From contig JBJEJW010000022.1 in the NCBI GenBank assembly GCA_051878315.1, positions 11,532 through 75,531 on the forward strand: a stretch of 64,000 nt of DNA, given 5' to 3'. Origin of the DNA: W0P28-013 sp051878315 (GTDB lineage: Bacteria > Bacteroidota > Bacteroidia > Bacteroidales > Paludibacteraceae). The stretch's first letter is position 1. The number at the start of each line of letters is the position of its first letter. The notes under the pieces are model-generated. The model was not told where the DNA came from, made no database searches, and saw only the letters and a program-made list of their open reading frames with translations. Both the position numbers and the translations under genes were made by a program. Shown one piece after another: positions 42,974 to 51,253 of this stretch.

Positions 42974-44764
42974 TTACATACGATCGGGAACATCAATACC
43001 GAGCAAATTCATGGCATTTTTCACCACTTTAGCCACATTGGTCGACAGCAACAAACGCACATTGCGCACCGTTTCGTCCGTTTCTTTCAATATGGAATAG
43101 TCGTGATAGAACTGATTGTACTCTTTCACAAGGTCGTAGGCATAATTCGCCACCACGGCCGGACTAAATTCGTCGCCGGCTTGTTTGACGACGGCCGGAT
43201 ACGTTGTCAATAGTTGTATCAGGCTACGCTCTTTGTCGGCGAGCGTCAATGTCGTGGCGACCGGACGCACGGCGATGCCGGCTTCGGCCGCTTTGCGCAG
43301 TACCGACCGTATGCGAGCATGCGTATATTGAATGAACGGCCCCGTATTGCCATTGAAATCGATGGATTCTTTGGGATTGAACAGCATATTTTTTTTCGGG
43401 TCAACCTTCAGAATGAAATATTTGAGTGCGCCAAGTCCGACCATAGTAACCACCGCTTCGGCTTCGGCGGCCGTGCAGTCGTCGAGTTTGCCGAGTTCGG
43501 CCGATGTTTCGCGTGCTTGGGCAATCATTTCGTCCATCAAGTCGTCGGCATCGACTACGGTGCCTTCGCGGCTTTTCATTTTACCTTCGGGCAATTCGAC
43601 CATGCCATACGAAAAATGCACCAACTCTTTGCCCCACGCGAATCCGAGTTTATCGAGTAACAACGACAATACTTGGAAGTGGTAATTCTGCTCATTACCA
43701 ACGACATACACCATTTTATCAATCGGGAAATCGTCGTAACGCAGTTTGGCCGTGCCGATGTCCTGTGTCATATAAACCGACGTGCCATCGGCTCTCAACA
43801 GCAGTTTTTCGTCAAGTCCGTCGGCGGTCAGGTCGGCCCACACCGAGCCATCGGGGCGGCGATAGCACACGCCTTTGGCTAAACCTTCTTCCACTTTTTG
43901 TTTGCCCACCAAGTAGGTTTGCGATTCATAATATATTTTGTCGAAATCGACGCCAAGCCGTTTGTACGTTTCGTCGAAACCGCCATAAACCCACTCGTTC
44001 ATCGTGCGCCAAAGAGTTCTGATTTCCTCGTCGCCGGCTTCCCAACGGCGCAACATCTCTTGTGCTTCGAGCATCAACGGCGCCTGTTTTTTGGCCTCGT
44101 CTTCGGTCAAACCATCAAGTTCCAACTGTTTTACCTGTTTGCGATACTCTTGGTCGAAACGCACATAGTAATCGCCTACGAGATGATCGCCTTTTTTACC
44201 GCTCGATTGCGGTGTTTCGCCGTTGCCAAAGAGTTTCCACGCCAACATCGATTTACAGATATGAATACCGCGGTCGTTGACAATATTGGTTTTCACTACG
44301 CGCCAGCCGTTGGCTTGCTGTATTTTGCTGATGCTGTATCCCAGCAGATTGTTGCGTACATGTCCCAAGTGCAGCGGTTTATTTGTATTCGGCGACGAGT
44401 ATTCCACCATCATGAGCGGCGCATCAGCAGCCGGCGTACGATGACCGAACTGTGCATCGGCATCGATTTGGTTCAGCATATCGAGCCAATAGGCATCGCT
44501 TATGGTCAGATTCAGAAATCCTTTCACGGCGTTGTAATCGGCCACAAGCGTCGATTGTTGTTTGAGGCGGCTGCCAATTTCGTCGGCGGTCTGTTCGGGC
44601 GATTTACGCGCCATTTTCACAAACGGGAAGACGACAACGGTAACATCGCCGGCAAACTCTTTTTTGGTCTTTTGCACCTGCACCGTATCGGTGGCTATGT
44701 CGGTGCCGTACAACGTGCTGACGGCATCAGCAACAAGTTGTGCTACAAGTGATTCTAACTGCAT
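42974..44764 (-). CDS. argS: Arginyl-tRNA synthetase
   Basis: Charges tRNA-Arg. The 596-residue class Ia protein has the N-terminal Add-1 domain, the HIGH-type motif in SSPNTNKPLHLGHVRNN, the ArgRS-specific SDLLHRxG-like regions, and the KMSKS equivalent EGKMKSREGTVV, and ends with the anticodon-binding DALR domain (YTHARIRSVLRKA and the C-terminal AKVVKNAMNLLGIDVPDRM). The start at 44764 (MQLESLVAQ) is preferred over 44794, whose extra ten residues are not family-like. A promoter box lies at 44844-44851. Confidence 0.97.
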   Translation of the reverse strand: MQLESLVAQLVADAVSTLYGTDIATDTVQVQKTKKEFAGDVTVVVFPFVKMARKSPEQTADEIGSRLKQQSTLVADYNAVKGFLNLTISDAYWLDMLNQIDADAQFGHRTPAADAPLMMVEYSSPNTNKPLHLGHVRNNLLGYSISKIQQANGWRVVKTNIVNDRGIHICKSMLAWKLFGNGETPQSSGKKGDHLVGDYYVRFDQEYRKQVKQLELDGLTEDEAKKQAPLMLEAQEMLRRWEAGDEEIRTLWRTMNEWVYGGFDETYKRLGVDFDKIYYESQTYLVGKQKVEEGLAKGVCYRRPDGSVWADLTADGLDEKLLLRADGTSVYMTQDIGTAKLRYDDFPIDKMVYVVGNEQNYHFQVLSLLLDKLGFAWGKELVHFSYGMVELPEGKMKSREGTVVDADDLMDEMIAQARETSAELGKLDDCTAAEAEAVVTMVGLGALKYFILKVDPKKNMLFNPKESIDFNGNTGPFIQYTHARIRSVLRKAAEAGIAVRPVATTLTLADKERSLIQLLTTYPAVVKQAGDEFSPAVVANYAYDLVKEYNQFYHDYSILKETDETVRNVRLLLSTNVAKVVKNAMNLLGIDVPDRM

Positions 44765-44843
44765 ATTTTTTCTGATAAGTTCGATTTGGCGCATAAGGGC
44801 GACGCCAAGACACCAACCTTATCGCATGTCGATAAAGTCGGTG

Positions 44844-44851
44844 CAAAGTTA
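44844..44851 (-). promoter_or_regulatory. Promoter box of argS
   Basis: TAACTTTG on the minus strand, just downstream of the HU terminator. Confidence 0.45.
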
Positions 44852-44867
44852 CAAAAAATCCGGGTTC

Positions 44868-44902
44868 AAAAAAAGGGATGCGCCTTGCACATCCCTTTTT
44901 TT
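44868..44902 (-). terminator. Terminator after the HU gene
   Basis: Stem GGGATG / CATCCC flanked by A7 and T7, so it could work in both directions. Confidence 0.85.
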
Positions 44903-44921
44903 ACGTCAAAATCAAAAAAAA

Positions 44922-45194
44922 TTAATTGATTTTTGCTGCCAATTCGGCGCCGGCTTTGAATTTAGCAACTTTTTTAGCCGGAATCGAAATTTTTTGTTGC
45001 GTTGCAGGGTTGATACCTTCACGAGCACCGCGTTCCGAAACCGAGAACGTGCCAAAACCTACCAAGGCAACTTTGTCGCCTGCGGCAAGTGCATTCGAAA
45101 TGTTAGAAACAACGGCATCGAGGGCTTTTTTAGCCTCAACTTTGCTTACACCGGCTTCAGCGGCGATAGCGTTAATCAAATCAGCTTTGTTCAT
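44922..45194 (-). CDS. HU family DNA-binding protein
   Basis: Nucleoid-associated histone-like protein of 90 residues: MNKADLINAIAAEAGVSKVEAKKAL helical start, VALVGFGTFSVSERGAREG, the DNA-binding arm NPATQQKISIPAKKVAKFKAG. It bends DNA as a dimer. The length and all core glycines are normal, so it is a typical HU rather than a divergent one. Promoter at 45248-45278 and terminator at 44868-44902 make it a single-gene unit. Confidence 0.95.
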   Translation of the reverse strand: MNKADLINAIAAEAGVSKVEAKKALDAVVSNISNALAAGDKVALVGFGTFSVSERGAREGINPATQQKISIPAKKVAKFKAGAELAAKIN

Positions 45195-45247
45195 AGTACA
45201 AAAAATTAAAAAGAGGTTAATATGAAAATTTTGTTGTTTTCCAACCG

Positions 45248-45278
45248 CAAAAATAGGGGATTTTCTTGAACAAACAAA
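45248..45278 (-). promoter_or_regulatory. Promoter of the HU gene
   Basis: On the minus strand TTTG (45275-45278), 19 bases, TATTTTTG (45248-45255). Confidence 0.7.
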
Positions 45279-45338
45279 GCTTTTTACATTTTTTTTTCAA
45301 AAAAAACGACATTTTGCCTATTTTTGCGCCAAAAATCG

Positions 45339-45368
45339 TTGGTTAATCCCGTTTTTTTCCTAATTTTG
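45339..45368 (+). promoter_or_regulatory. Promoter of the rhomboid operon
   Basis: TTG (45339-45341), 19 bases, TAATTTTG (45361-45368), 20 bases before the ATG at 45388. Confidence 0.75.
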
Positions 45369-45387
45369 CGCTCAAAATAGCGACCGT

Positions 45388-46176
45388 ATGTTCGACAATC
45401 AATCATCGCCATCACGTCAAACGCCCCCTGTTGTGCTGAATTTGATCATCATCAACGCATTATTATGGGTGGCGAGTATCATTTTACCCGACAAATTCGG
45501 TATCAATCTGACCGATTTATTAGGCATGCACTATTTTATGTCGGACAAATTTCATGTTTACCAACTGTTCACCTATATGTTTTTGCACGATACGGCCTCG
45601 TTCGGTCATATTTTTTGCAATATGTTCGGCGTGTGGATGTTTGGCCGCGTGTTGGAGCAGATGTGGGGCAGCAAAAAATTTTTGCTATTCTATTGTGTAA
45701 CGGGCGTGGGAGCCGCCATTGTGCAACAGTTGTGTTGGATGGTCGATTTTTGGGGATTGACCCGAGCAATGGATGCTGCCATTGCGGTCAATTCGGGCGA
45801 AGCGTTGGCCGAGGTCGAAATGGAATTGCGCCGTTATTTTCGGTTCGGCAGTTTGGCTTCGTTGTCGGCAATAGACATTGCCAACATGAAACACCTATTG
45901 CTGGGATTACCGACTACAATCGGGGCATCGGGAGCGTTGTTCGGCATTTTGCTGGCGTTCGGTTGGCTGTTTCCCGATGTCAAAATGTTTTTGTTGTTCG
46001 TACCGATTCCGATTCCGGCTCGCATTTTCGTGGGATTGTATGCGGTGGCCGAACTATTTTTGGGCGTAGCCGATTTTTCGGGCGATAGTGTGGCGCACTT
46101 TGCACACCTTGGCGGCATGTTATTCGGTTTTTTACTGATTTGGTATTGGCGCAGACGCGGCAAATTATATAATTGA
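45388..46176 (+). CDS. Rhomboid family intramembrane serine protease (first of two)
   Basis: A 262-residue membrane protease with six to seven helices. The nucleophile is in TTIGASGALFGILLAF (Ser181) and the catalytic His is in SVAHFAHLGGMLFGF (His240). The usual helix with HxxxN is HIFCNMFGVWMFGRV. Between helices 3 and 4 an extra loop (AVNSGEALAEVEMELRRYFR) inserts about 40 residues. Rhomboids cleave transmembrane segments of other proteins; the substrate is unknown. It is 12 bases upstream of a second, diverged rhomboid gene. Confidence 0.94.
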   Translation: MFDNQSSPSRQTPPVVLNLIIINALLWVASIILPDKFGINLTDLLGMHYFMSDKFHVYQLFTYMFLHDTASFGHIFCNMFGVWMFGRVLEQMWGSKKFLLFYCVTGVGAAIVQQLCWMVDFWGLTRAMDAAIAVNSGEALAEVEMELRRYFRFGSLASLSAIDIANMKHLLLGLPTTIGASGALFGILLAFGWLFPDVKMFLLFVPIPIPARIFVGLYAVAELFLGVADFSGDSVAHFAHLGGMLFGFLLIWYWRRRGKLYN

Positions 46177-46188
46177 CACCCTATTATA

Positions 46189-47061
46189 ATGGACATTATA
46201 GCATCATTGAAAAACGGCTACCGTGCCGGTTCGCTTCTGACGCATCTGATTTATTGGAATGTCGGCATTTGGTTGGCTGTCAAACTTATCAATGTAGTTT
46301 TGGTGCTGTTCGGCATTCCGGGCGACGTGTGGATGCACTACTTGGAGATGCCGTCGGCATGGTCAACGTGGCTGCATCGGCCATGGACTGCATTCACCTA
46401 CATGTTTTTGCACAGCGACTTTTTCCATCTGTTTTTCAACATGTTGTGCCTCTATTGGTTTGGGCGTTTGTTTCTCGACACCATGTTGCCTAAACAATTA
46501 GTCGGGCTCTACATTTGGGGCGGCGTGGCCGGCGCGGCACTCTATTTGGCGGCCTACAATTTGTTGCCCTATTTTGCCGGCAGTTACACCTATTTATTAG
46601 GTGCTTCGGCATCGATTATGGCCATCATCGTGGCAGTGGCCGTGTGGCGACCGAACTATCCGATACGCCTGCTACTGATCGGCGAAATCCGTCTGAAATA
46701 TATAGCCGCTTTCACCGTATTGGTGAGCGTGTTGGGCGTAACGGGCAGCAATGCAGGCGGCGAATTAGCCCATTTGGGTGGCGCACTCATGGGGTTAGTC
46801 TATGCGTGGCTGTGGCGCAAGGGTTACGATTTGTCGGCACCGATAACGGCCGTCATCAATTGGTGTTCGAACATACGACGCTCGCACACACGCCGACGCA
46901 AAAACACTGCCAACCAACGTCCGAAAACCGATGCCGAATACAATCAGGCCAAAGCGCGCAACGAAGCCGAAATAGACCGCATACTCGACAAAATAAAACG
47001 CTCGGGCTACCAAAGCCTGAGCGACGACGAACGCGCGGCGCTGTTCAACTGCAAAAAATAA
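46189..47061 (+). CDS. Rhomboid family intramembrane serine protease (second)
   Basis: A 290-residue paralogue of the preceding protease. The nucleophile is in LLGASASIMAIIV (Ser140), the His in GGELAHLGGALMG (His195), and FFHLFFNMLCLYWFGRLF gives the HxxxN motif. Compared with the first copy it lacks the long loop after helix 3 and carries a basic cytoplasmic tail (IRRSHTRRRKNTANQRPKTD) with a further EAEIDRILDKIKRSGYQSLSDDERAALF motif, a short helical tail often seen at the end of Bacteroidetes rhomboids. The two are an adjacent pair followed by an EEP enzyme gene. Confidence 0.93.
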   Translation: MDIIASLKNGYRAGSLLTHLIYWNVGIWLAVKLINVVLVLFGIPGDVWMHYLEMPSAWSTWLHRPWTAFTYMFLHSDFFHLFFNMLCLYWFGRLFLDTMLPKQLVGLYIWGGVAGAALYLAAYNLLPYFAGSYTYLLGASASIMAIIVAVAVWRPNYPIRLLLIGEIRLKYIAAFTVLVSVLGVTGSNAGGELAHLGGALMGLVYAWLWRKGYDLSAPITAVINWCSNIRRSHTRRRKNTANQRPKTDAEYNQAKARNEAEIDRILDKIKRSGYQSLSDDERAALFNCKK

Positions 47062-47073
47062 CTCAACCGCCGT

Positions 47074-48153
47074 ATGCGCAAACTGCTGAAATACACAGTC
47101 GTACTAATCAACCTCTTGTTTGTGGTGTTGTATGTGATGGCATTGTTGGCCGCCGTCGTGCCAAGCGACAAATTCGTGTGGTTCGCATATATGGGACTGA
47201 TTTTTCCGGTGCTCATCGTCATAAACGCCGGTTTTGTCATCTTTTGGCTGTGCAATCGCAAATGGTGGTTTCTGCTGTCGCTGCTGCTATTGATTTGTTC
47301 GTACAAATCTGTCAATCAGGTGTTTACAGTGCCACGCGCCACCCATACCGAGACCGGAAGCCCCACCATCAAACTGCTCACGTACAACGTATCGCTGTTT
47401 AGCGGACAAAAACATTTCGGCGACATCATCGCACTGATAAAACAAACCGATGCCGACATCGTATGTCTGCAAGAATTTGGGTTCTACAACAACAGCCAAC
47501 TCACTCAAAACAAGATTTTCGCCCAACTCGAGAAACAATATCCGTATCGCCATGTGTGGTACAAAAACCAACGCCAACGTTTTTGGTGGGGTGTCGCCAC
47601 GTTTTCGAAATACCCGATTGTGAACAAGCAAAAAGTGGACTATCAATCGGCCTACAACATCAGCATCTATTCCGACATCGTGGTGGACGGAGACACCCTG
47701 CGCGTGTTCAACAACCATCTGGAATCGAACAAACTCACCTCGCGCGACATGCAACGCTACAAAGCGCTGACCACCCATTTCAACGGCGACGACATGCGCC
47801 ACATTGCCGGCAGTATGTCGCAAAAATTGGGCAAAGCCTATCGTGTGCGGGCACGCCAAGCACGCGCCGTGGCCGATGTAGTGGCCGCCACGCCCTACCC
47901 CACCATCGTATGCGGCGATTTCAACGACGTAACACAATCGTACACCTACCACACGCTGGCCGCCGGCATGACCGACGCCGTAACCGACACCCGCTGCGGC
48001 TACAACTACACTTTTCACGACAACGGCCTGTTTGTCAACATCGACCATGTGTTGATCGATAAAAAACATTTTGTGCCACTTGACGCCGACATTATGCAGG
48101 CGGACTACTCCGACCACTACCCCGTTGTAGCCACTTTTGCCAAGCGCAAATAG
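47074..48153 (+). CDS. Membrane-anchored endonuclease/exonuclease/phosphatase family protein
   Basis: A 359-residue protein. The N-terminal part has several hydrophobic helices (YTVVLINLLFVVLYVMALLA, FAYMGLIFPVLIVINAGFVI, WWFLLSLLLLICSY), and the rest is an EEP (DNase I-like) catalytic domain: KLLTYNVSLFSG, DADIVCLQEFG (metal-binding Glu), TLRVFNNHLESNKL, YPTIVCGDFNDV (GDFN motif), and the terminal SDHYPVVATF (SDH motif). The active site faces the periplasm if the orientation is as usual. Possible roles are a phosphodiesterase or nuclease; the substrate is unknown. Twelve bases after the second rhomboid gene. Confidence 0.92.
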   Translation: MRKLLKYTVVLINLLFVVLYVMALLAAVVPSDKFVWFAYMGLIFPVLIVINAGFVIFWLCNRKWWFLLSLLLLICSYKSVNQVFTVPRATHTETGSPTIKLLTYNVSLFSGQKHFGDIIALIKQTDADIVCLQEFGFYNNSQLTQNKIFAQLEKQYPYRHVWYKNQRQRFWWGVATFSKYPIVNKQKVDYQSAYNISIYSDIVVDGDTLRVFNNHLESNKLTSRDMQRYKALTTHFNGDDMRHIAGSMSQKLGKAYRVRARQARAVADVVAATPYPTIVCGDFNDVTQSYTYHTLAAGMTDAVTDTRCGYNYTFHDNGLFVNIDHVLIDKKHFVPLDADIMQADYSDHYPVVATFAKRK

Positions 48154-48300
48154 TTAAATTCGCGCTATTTATCGACAAAACGACTATTTCCACCGACAAA
48201 AAGGTGTTAAAATTTGGTTATTCATCGAATTTTTAGTACCTTTACGCGCTTTTTCGCCCTTTCGGGTTAAAGCAAGCAAAAACACAATCTAACACACACC

Positions 48301-49859
48301 ATGAAACACACAACCAAACTTTTAACACTTTTCGGCGCGCTATTGATTAGCAGCAGCGCCTGGGCGGTAGATGCCTCCTACTACACAAGCCTTGATGGGC
48401 AAAGCGGTAAGGAGTTATTTACGGCAATAGGGACGACCGCAAATACCGGGTACAATGGGACTATTACATATAGCGGTATTTGGGAGGCCTATAAAACCAC
48501 AGACGTAGATGCTTCCAATAAGATTATTGACATTTATTCTGCTTGTTCTTTCACTCCTGGTGACAATCAATGTGGTAGTTATACTAACGTATGCGATTGT
48601 TATAATCGCGAACACTCGGTTCCTCAAAATTGGTTTGGAAGTGATGTTGAATCCACCACAAAAGGCGTTGCCGGAACCGATTTATTCCATGTATATCCTA
48701 CGGACGGCAAAGTAAATGGTATGAGAAGCAATTATCCTTACGGAGAGACATCAAGTGGAACGGCATGGGGCACAGGGAAATTAGGTACATCTTCATTTTC
48801 TGGATATACAAGTCAAGTATTTGAACCTGCTGATGAATATAAAGGAGATTTAGCCCGTAGTTATTTTTATATGATAACCTTTTGGGGAGGATATAAAGGA
48901 ACTAATTTTAATCAAGGCACATATGGAGCTGTACATTTTACAACAACTTATACCTCAGAAGGAGGATATGGACTTACAGCTTATTCTATTGCCCTTTTGA
49001 TGAAATGGCACCGCCAAGACCCCGTTTCGCAAAAAGAGATTGACCGCAACAATGGCATTCAAGCCACACAAGGCAACCGCAATCCGTTTATCGACTATCC
49101 GTGCTTGGCAGAATATTTGTGGGGCGACAAGGCGGGCGAAACATTCAGCACCGCCTCGTGCTGCGGCTCGTTCGAGGCCAATTTCAGCGTAGGCAGCGAC
49201 GGTTGCACCGCCTGCACCACCACGTCCGACCCGTCAGCACCAACCATCACCATATCGCAGCCGACGGTCAATTGCGAGTCGGTATATGTGGGTAACACAG
49301 GCAGTAACACATTCACGGTATCGGGCAGCAACCTCACCGCCGACATCACGCTGTCGATAACAGGCGATGGTTTCTCCATCGACCAAACCACGCTCACGCA
49401 AACGGACGGCACGGTAGCCGAAACCACCATTACCGTAACATTTAAGCCTACGGCCGCCGGCGATTACAGCGGCACAATTACCATCAGCAGCGATGGTGCT
49501 ACAACGCAAACCGTAACAGTCAAAGGTAGCGGCACTACCGGCACCATCGGCACGGCACCGGAAAGCAGCAAGCCGGCCATCTATTTCGGAACGGTAGTAG
49601 AAAGTGCGCTCACCGTTAGCGGCGAAACCGCCAAACTGAACCTGCACATTTCCGACTTGGCCACCAACGTTACCGTGGCGAGCAGCGACGAAAACATATT
49701 TACTATTGAAACAAGTACAGGCATGCCACAATTACGCCCGATGAAGCGGCCGCCGGCGTTACCATCACACTAACGAAAAAAGCAAGCGGCACAGGCACCG
49801 CCTATCTGACCATAAAAGGCGGTGTGGTGGATAATAAGTATGAAATCACCTTCCAATAA
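48301..49859 (+). pseudogene. Secreted endonuclease I with C-terminal frameshift
   Basis: Signal peptide MKHTTKLLTLFGALLISSSAWA, then an endonuclease I (NucM/EndA) domain with NREHSVPQNWF (His105, HNH-like ββα-metal motif), followed by Ig-like/HYDIN-type repeats (ITISQPTVNCESVYVGNTGS, SSDGATTQTVTVKGSG). The intact frame ends at 49773 with an aberrant tail PQLRPMKRPPALPSH. In the other frame, from about 49728, TITPDEAAAGVTITLTKKAS continues to a proper stop at 49857-49859, so one base appears missing near 49726-49728. The 48380-49000 part uses AT-richer, different codons from its flanks. It could still be a functional nuclease. Confidence 0.8.
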
Positions 49860-49885
49860 CATAGTTTTGACAACAAAACAAGAGG

Positions 49886-49918
49886 CGTCGGCAGCAAAAA
49901 ACTGCCGACGTTTTTTTT
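49886..49918 (+). terminator. Terminator after the endonuclease gene
   Basis: Nine-bp stem CGTCGGCAG / CTGCCGACG followed by eight T. Confidence 0.9.
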
Positions 49919-49934
49919 AGTCGCCAAAAATGCG

Positions 49935-49942
49935 TAAATTTG
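49935..49942 (+). promoter_or_regulatory. Promoter box of mtaB
   Basis: TAAATTTG (TAnnTTTG), 20 bases before the ATG at 49962. Confidence 0.5.
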
Positions 49943-49961
49943 CACGCGCAACACAAACGAC

Positions 49962-51248
49962 ATGGAATTAGCAGGAAAAAGCATCGTATTTCAGACACTC
50001 GGCTGCAAGTTGAACTTTGCGGAGTCGTCGGCCATCGGTAAAATGCTGCTGTCGGCAGGTTGTCGCCACGCCAAAGCCGGCGAATCGGCCGACATCTGCA
50101 TCGTCAATACCTGTTCGGTAACCGACACTGCCGACCACAAAGGGCGCCAAGCCATACACCGTTTGCGGGCGCAACATCCGCACGCATTCATGGTCGTTAC
50201 CGGCTGCTACGCCCAACTGAAACCGCAGGAAGTCGGTGCCATCGAAGGTGTCGATTTGGTGTTGGGTGCCAACGAGAAATTGGACATCGAGACTTTTCTT
50301 GCGGCATTCGCGCGTAAGTCCGTTGCCGAAATTCACACCGTCAAAACGGCTCAGATACGCGCCTTCGAGCCGATATGCAGCGCCGACGACCGCACGCGCC
50401 ACTTTCTGAAAGTGCAGGACGGTTGCGACTACTACTGCACCTATTGCACCATACCGTTTGCACGCGGACGCAGCCGCAACGCGTCGATTGCCGACACGGT
50501 GGCCGTAGCCCGTCAGGCCATTGCCGACGGCGCCAAAGAGATAGTGCTGACCGGCGTGAACACGGGCGACTTCGGGCGTTCGACCGGAGAAACCTTTTTG
50601 GGACTCATCGAAGCCCTCGACCAACTCGACGGCGTGCGCTACCGCATATCGAGCATCGAGCCCAATCTGCTGACCGACGACATCATTGCCTACGTGGCTG
50701 CATCGGCACATTTCGCACCACATTTTCACATTCCGTTGCAATCGGGCAGCGACGACATACTGCGCCTGATGCACCGCCGCTACGACACCGCCCTGTTTGC
50801 CCGCAAAATCGACACCATCAAAACGTTGATGCCCAATGCGTTCATCGGCGTCGATGTGATGACCGGCGTGCGCGGCGAAACGCCCGAACACTTCGACGAA
50901 ACGCGTCGGTTTTTGGAGCAACTGCCTGTGTCGCAACTACATGTGTTCACCTATTCGGAACGCGCCGGCACCAAAGCCTTGGAGATTGCCTACACCGTGC
51001 CAAAAGCCGAGCGCAAACGCCGCACCGACATTTTGCGCCAACTATCGCACACAAAATTAGCCGATTTTTATCGGTCGCAATATGGGCAAACCGCGCATGT
51101 GCTGTGGGAAGCCGCCAAAACAAACGGTTTGATGTACGGTTTCACCGAAAACTACGTCCGCCTGCAAACGCCCTTCGACAAGTCGAAAGTCAACACCATC
51201 GAACGCATCGGGATAAGCGCTGACAACTGCGCCATTCCACGCAGCTGA
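49962..51248 (+). CDS. mtaB: tRNA (t6A37) methylthiotransferase MtaB
   Basis: Radical-SAM enzyme adding a methylthio group to t6A at position 37 of tRNA. The 428-residue protein has the N-terminal UPF0004 domain with Cys in GCKLNFAESS, NTCSVTDTAD and VVTGCYAQL, the radical-SAM CxxxCxxC in DGCDYYCTYCTIPFARGRSR, and a C-terminal part SQYGQTAHVLWEAAKTNG ... TENYVRLQTPFD resembling a TRAM domain. The neighbours on both sides are unrelated; it ends convergent with the TonB receptor gene (5 bases). Confidence 0.95.
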   Translation: MELAGKSIVFQTLGCKLNFAESSAIGKMLLSAGCRHAKAGESADICIVNTCSVTDTADHKGRQAIHRLRAQHPHAFMVVTGCYAQLKPQEVGAIEGVDLVLGANEKLDIETFLAAFARKSVAEIHTVKTAQIRAFEPICSADDRTRHFLKVQDGCDYYCTYCTIPFARGRSRNASIADTVAVARQAIADGAKEIVLTGVNTGDFGRSTGETFLGLIEALDQLDGVRYRISSIEPNLLTDDIIAYVAASAHFAPHFHIPLQSGSDDILRLMHRRYDTALFARKIDTIKTLMPNAFIGVDVMTGVRGETPEHFDETRRFLEQLPVSQLHVFTYSERAGTKALEIAYTVPKAERKRRTDILRQLSHTKLADFYRSQYGQTAHVLWEAAKTNGLMYGFTENYVRLQTPFDKSKVNTIERIGISADNCAIPRS

Positions 51249-51253
51249 AGGCG

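Noticed and set aside
49968..50936. 322-codon minus-strand frame
   Set aside because: Antisense to mtaB.
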